Below are positions 62,399-64,000 of a DNA stretch of 64,000 bases, one piece after another. Where the stretch lies: the NCBI RefSeq assembly GCF_013366925.1, contig NZ_JAALDK010000001.1, positions 1,805,089 through 1,869,088 on the forward strand. Direction: 5' to 3'. A model generated the notes under the pieces. It did not search any database, was not told the DNA's origin, and was given only the letters and a program-made list of their open reading frames with translations. The translations under genes and the position numbers were made by a program. Origin of the DNA: Paraburkholderia youngii (lineage in GTDB: Bacteria > Pseudomonadota > Gammaproteobacteria > Burkholderiales > Burkholderiaceae). Within the stretch, counting starts at the first letter, position 1. Every line of letters starts with the position of its first letter.

Positions 62399-63427
62399 TT
62401 AACGGCTATGCGACGCGTGCGCGTTCTCGGCGCGCCCGTGCGTCAGCGCGCTCAACCATTGGCCCGGATGCGCCAGATACGAAACGGCACCCCCCTCGAA
62501 GTAAAGCTCGATGGCGCGAATCACATCGGATGCTGTCACCATGTCAAGACAGCGCGGCAGGTGGCCGACAACATCAACGCAGAGATTCTGGGGCAGGTCT
62601 TTCTCGTCACCGTCGCCGATCGGTGTGACGCGCGACCTCCAGCAGCCGCCGTCTGCGCAGCACTGCAACGCGCCCGCGCGATGTATGAACTGATGCGTCG
62701 GGTACGCCTCCCAATGCGTGGGCTCACGGCCGCCCGCGACAACCACGCACGGTCGCGACGGCGGCATGCCCGGCTTCGTTTCGACGGCCGCGGCGAGATG
62801 CATCAGTAACGTCACCGGGCACAAGACGCCCTGAGCGTGATAGACGAGCCTGACCAGCTGTCGAAGATCGGTGCGCCCCCGCAGGTCGATAATGTTGCGC
62901 AAGGGCGGGTGCCGGTGTCCGCCTTCGCCGACCTGCACGAACAAGATGCGACCGCGAAAATGATCGACTACCTGCTGATAGCGTTCGCGATCCCACCACT
63001 TCGCTGTGTAATCGGGCTTGCCGCCTGAAACGACGATCCAGAAAGGCAACGCCTCGCCGACGATCTCCTCGACTTGCGAGTACCACCGCTTTTCCTGGTC
63101 AGACACGTGGATATCGCCATGGAAACAAGCCGGCCGGATGTCGAGTCCGAGCCTCGCGTTGAGAAACTGGCTGAAACCGTGGATGAAGTGATAGGGAAGC
63201 TGATTACTCCGGTGGATCAGCGGATACTCGCAATCGATCACTTCGACATCCGGATCGTCCTCGTTGAGCGGCGTAATCCAGGGATTGTGTTCCCACAGCG
63301 CCGGACATGGCGTGCGCGTGTCGGTAAGAAACTGGCCCGGATAGCAAAGATGCAGGTCACGCAGGGCGGCTGTCAGCATCACGATGTCGCCGGGAGACTG
63401 CATGTTGCGCAGGATCAGTCGGCGCAT
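62399..63427 (-). CDS. Glycosyltransferase family 9 (heptosyltransferase-like)
   Basis: A 342-residue protein from ATG 63427 (GAGG, 8 nt). It begins LRNMQSPGDIVMLTAALRDL, the GT9 'R...iGDivl.tpal..l' opening. Later it has LPFWIVVSGGKPDYTAKWWD, RILFVQVGEGGHRHPPL, then DLRQLVRLVYHAQGVLCPVT and LLMHLAAAVETKPGMP, the donor-side 'pvT..MHlaaa' motif. Such enzymes transfer ADP-activated heptose or related sugars to LPS cores or proteins. It lies convergent with the GT-methyltransferase fusion, consistent with a glycan-adding role in the same locus. Confidence 0.75.
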   Translation of the reverse strand: MRRLILRNMQSPGDIVMLTAALRDLHLCYPGQFLTDTRTPCPALWEHNPWITPLNEDDPDVEVIDCEYPLIHRSNQLPYHFIHGFSQFLNARLGLDIRPACFHGDIHVSDQEKRWYSQVEEIVGEALPFWIVVSGGKPDYTAKWWDRERYQQVVDHFRGRILFVQVGEGGHRHPPLRNIIDLRGRTDLRQLVRLVYHAQGVLCPVTLLMHLAAAVETKPGMPPSRPCVVVAGGREPTHWEAYPTHQFIHRAGALQCCADGGCWRSRVTPIGDGDEKDLPQNLCVDVVGHLPRCLDMVTASDVIRAIELYFEGGAVSYLAHPGQWLSALTHGRAENAHASHSR

Positions 63428-64000
63428 TGGAAGTCCCTCAAAGGCGATGCCGATAGGGTTTGGACATGGCGAGCGTCTAAGCCGTTGCGACCGTCAAGGC
63501 AAGGCGTCACTTGCTCCATGCGGCGGTCCGATCTATTTGCGAAGATCATGACTGACCGACGCCTCCAGACGATCGGCCGACCGATGAAATAGTAGCCTTT
63601 GCCTCGTCAAATGCAAGAGGTAATTCTTGATTGCCGTTCGTGCGGAGCACCCTGAACGCGGCCGTCGATTGTTCCGCAGCCAAATGGCCCGAACCGAGCG
63701 AGAGACGCGTTGCTGGCTACGCGCAGCACGCAGGGCTGCCCGCGATTCTGCCGCTACAGAATCACCATTGCATAGTGGTGGTGCTGTCGAGGGATGGTAG
63801 AGCGCTGACCGTTGGTTACGCGAATCAATGAGGTCGTTAGCATCCGAGCGCTTCCAACGGATGCGCGGTACGGCCCCGGCGGCGCGCGGCGAGATCTCCA
63901 CGTCCTCTCGAAGGCAGGTCTTTCAGTGGATTACACGGTCGAACGCCAAAGAGGGCCATGCGACCTTCTGCGTTGCACGGCGCAGACAGCAATGCTTCTT
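63428..64000. other. Right edge of the window, no confident gene
   Basis: Several short overlapping frames (60-170 codons) exist on both strands without Shine-Dalgarno sequence or motifs. A 66-codon plus frame (63631-63831) has no recognisable family. A gene continuing beyond the window cannot be excluded. Confidence 0.35.

Overview
The window reads as a chromosomal accessory region of a high-GC betaproteobacterium of the Burkholderia/Paraburkholderia/Caballeronia type. This rests on very GC-rich third codon positions, a DUF4148 protein, T6SS remnants, ISNCY/IS256/IS5-type elements and catabolic operons in a style typical of those genera. No rRNA, tRNA or CRISPR array was seen. Identifications are from reading the translated sequence and remembered family features, not from database searches.

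Left flank (1-5443): the 5' part of panE (minus), a DUF4148 protein, a heme-type membrane protein, an SDR dehydrogenase, and scraps of a type VI secretion locus. The scraps are a headless Ser/Thr kinase, an unidentified 3' gene end and tssJ; a ParB-like protein lies among them.

Mobile island (about 5444-19307): a decayed Tn7-like transposon core. tnsA has lost two of three catalytic positions and its C-terminus to an IS256 relic; tnsB is intact; tnsC has an IS5 insertion at its end; tnsD/tniQ is frameshifted; one Cys-rich gene looks like cargo. Next to it is an ISNCY element whose transposase is split by a 3354-bp large-serine-recombinase element flanked by the 8-bp repeat CCCTTGGC. Removing the insert rebuilds a 491-codon frame exactly. 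An IS256 5' end closes the island.

Catabolic region A (19522-32295): a minus-strand nine-gene operon encodes flavin reductase, aldehyde dehydrogenase, luciferase-like monooxygenase, alpha/beta hydrolase, NIPSNAP protein, a ProVWX-type betaine importer and a CMD protein. A PucR-type regulator lies upstream on the same strand. Divergent from it are a DUF1185 protein, a hydroxyacid dehydrogenase and an Lrp-type regulator. The enzyme set resembles trigonelline (N-methylnicotinate betaine) ring-opening pathways.

Catabolic region B (32630-48513): gene relics, MaoC, epoxide hydrolase, a membrane ferric-reductase-like protein, two isochorismatase-like paralogues, two MFS transporters, an AcuI-type reductase, HxlR and LysR regulators, the glutarate hydroxylase GlaH with an FMN hydroxyacid oxidase, and a TetR/epimerase/DoxX unit. 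Three genes here carry single short indels at or near homopolymers.

Right part (48718-64000): the best candidate for an undescribed system. Two divergent units share a roughly 195-bp intergenic region. Minus-strand genes encode coiled-coil / Pro-Pro-Tyr / Cys-rich / poly-serine proteins. Plus-strand genes encode a 1287-aa protein with the same Pro-Tyr repeats, a translationally coupled 1380-aa protein, and a glycosyltransferase-methyltransferase fusion. A convergent GT9 glycosyltransferase ends the set. A glycosylated surface or extracellular assembly is an inference only.
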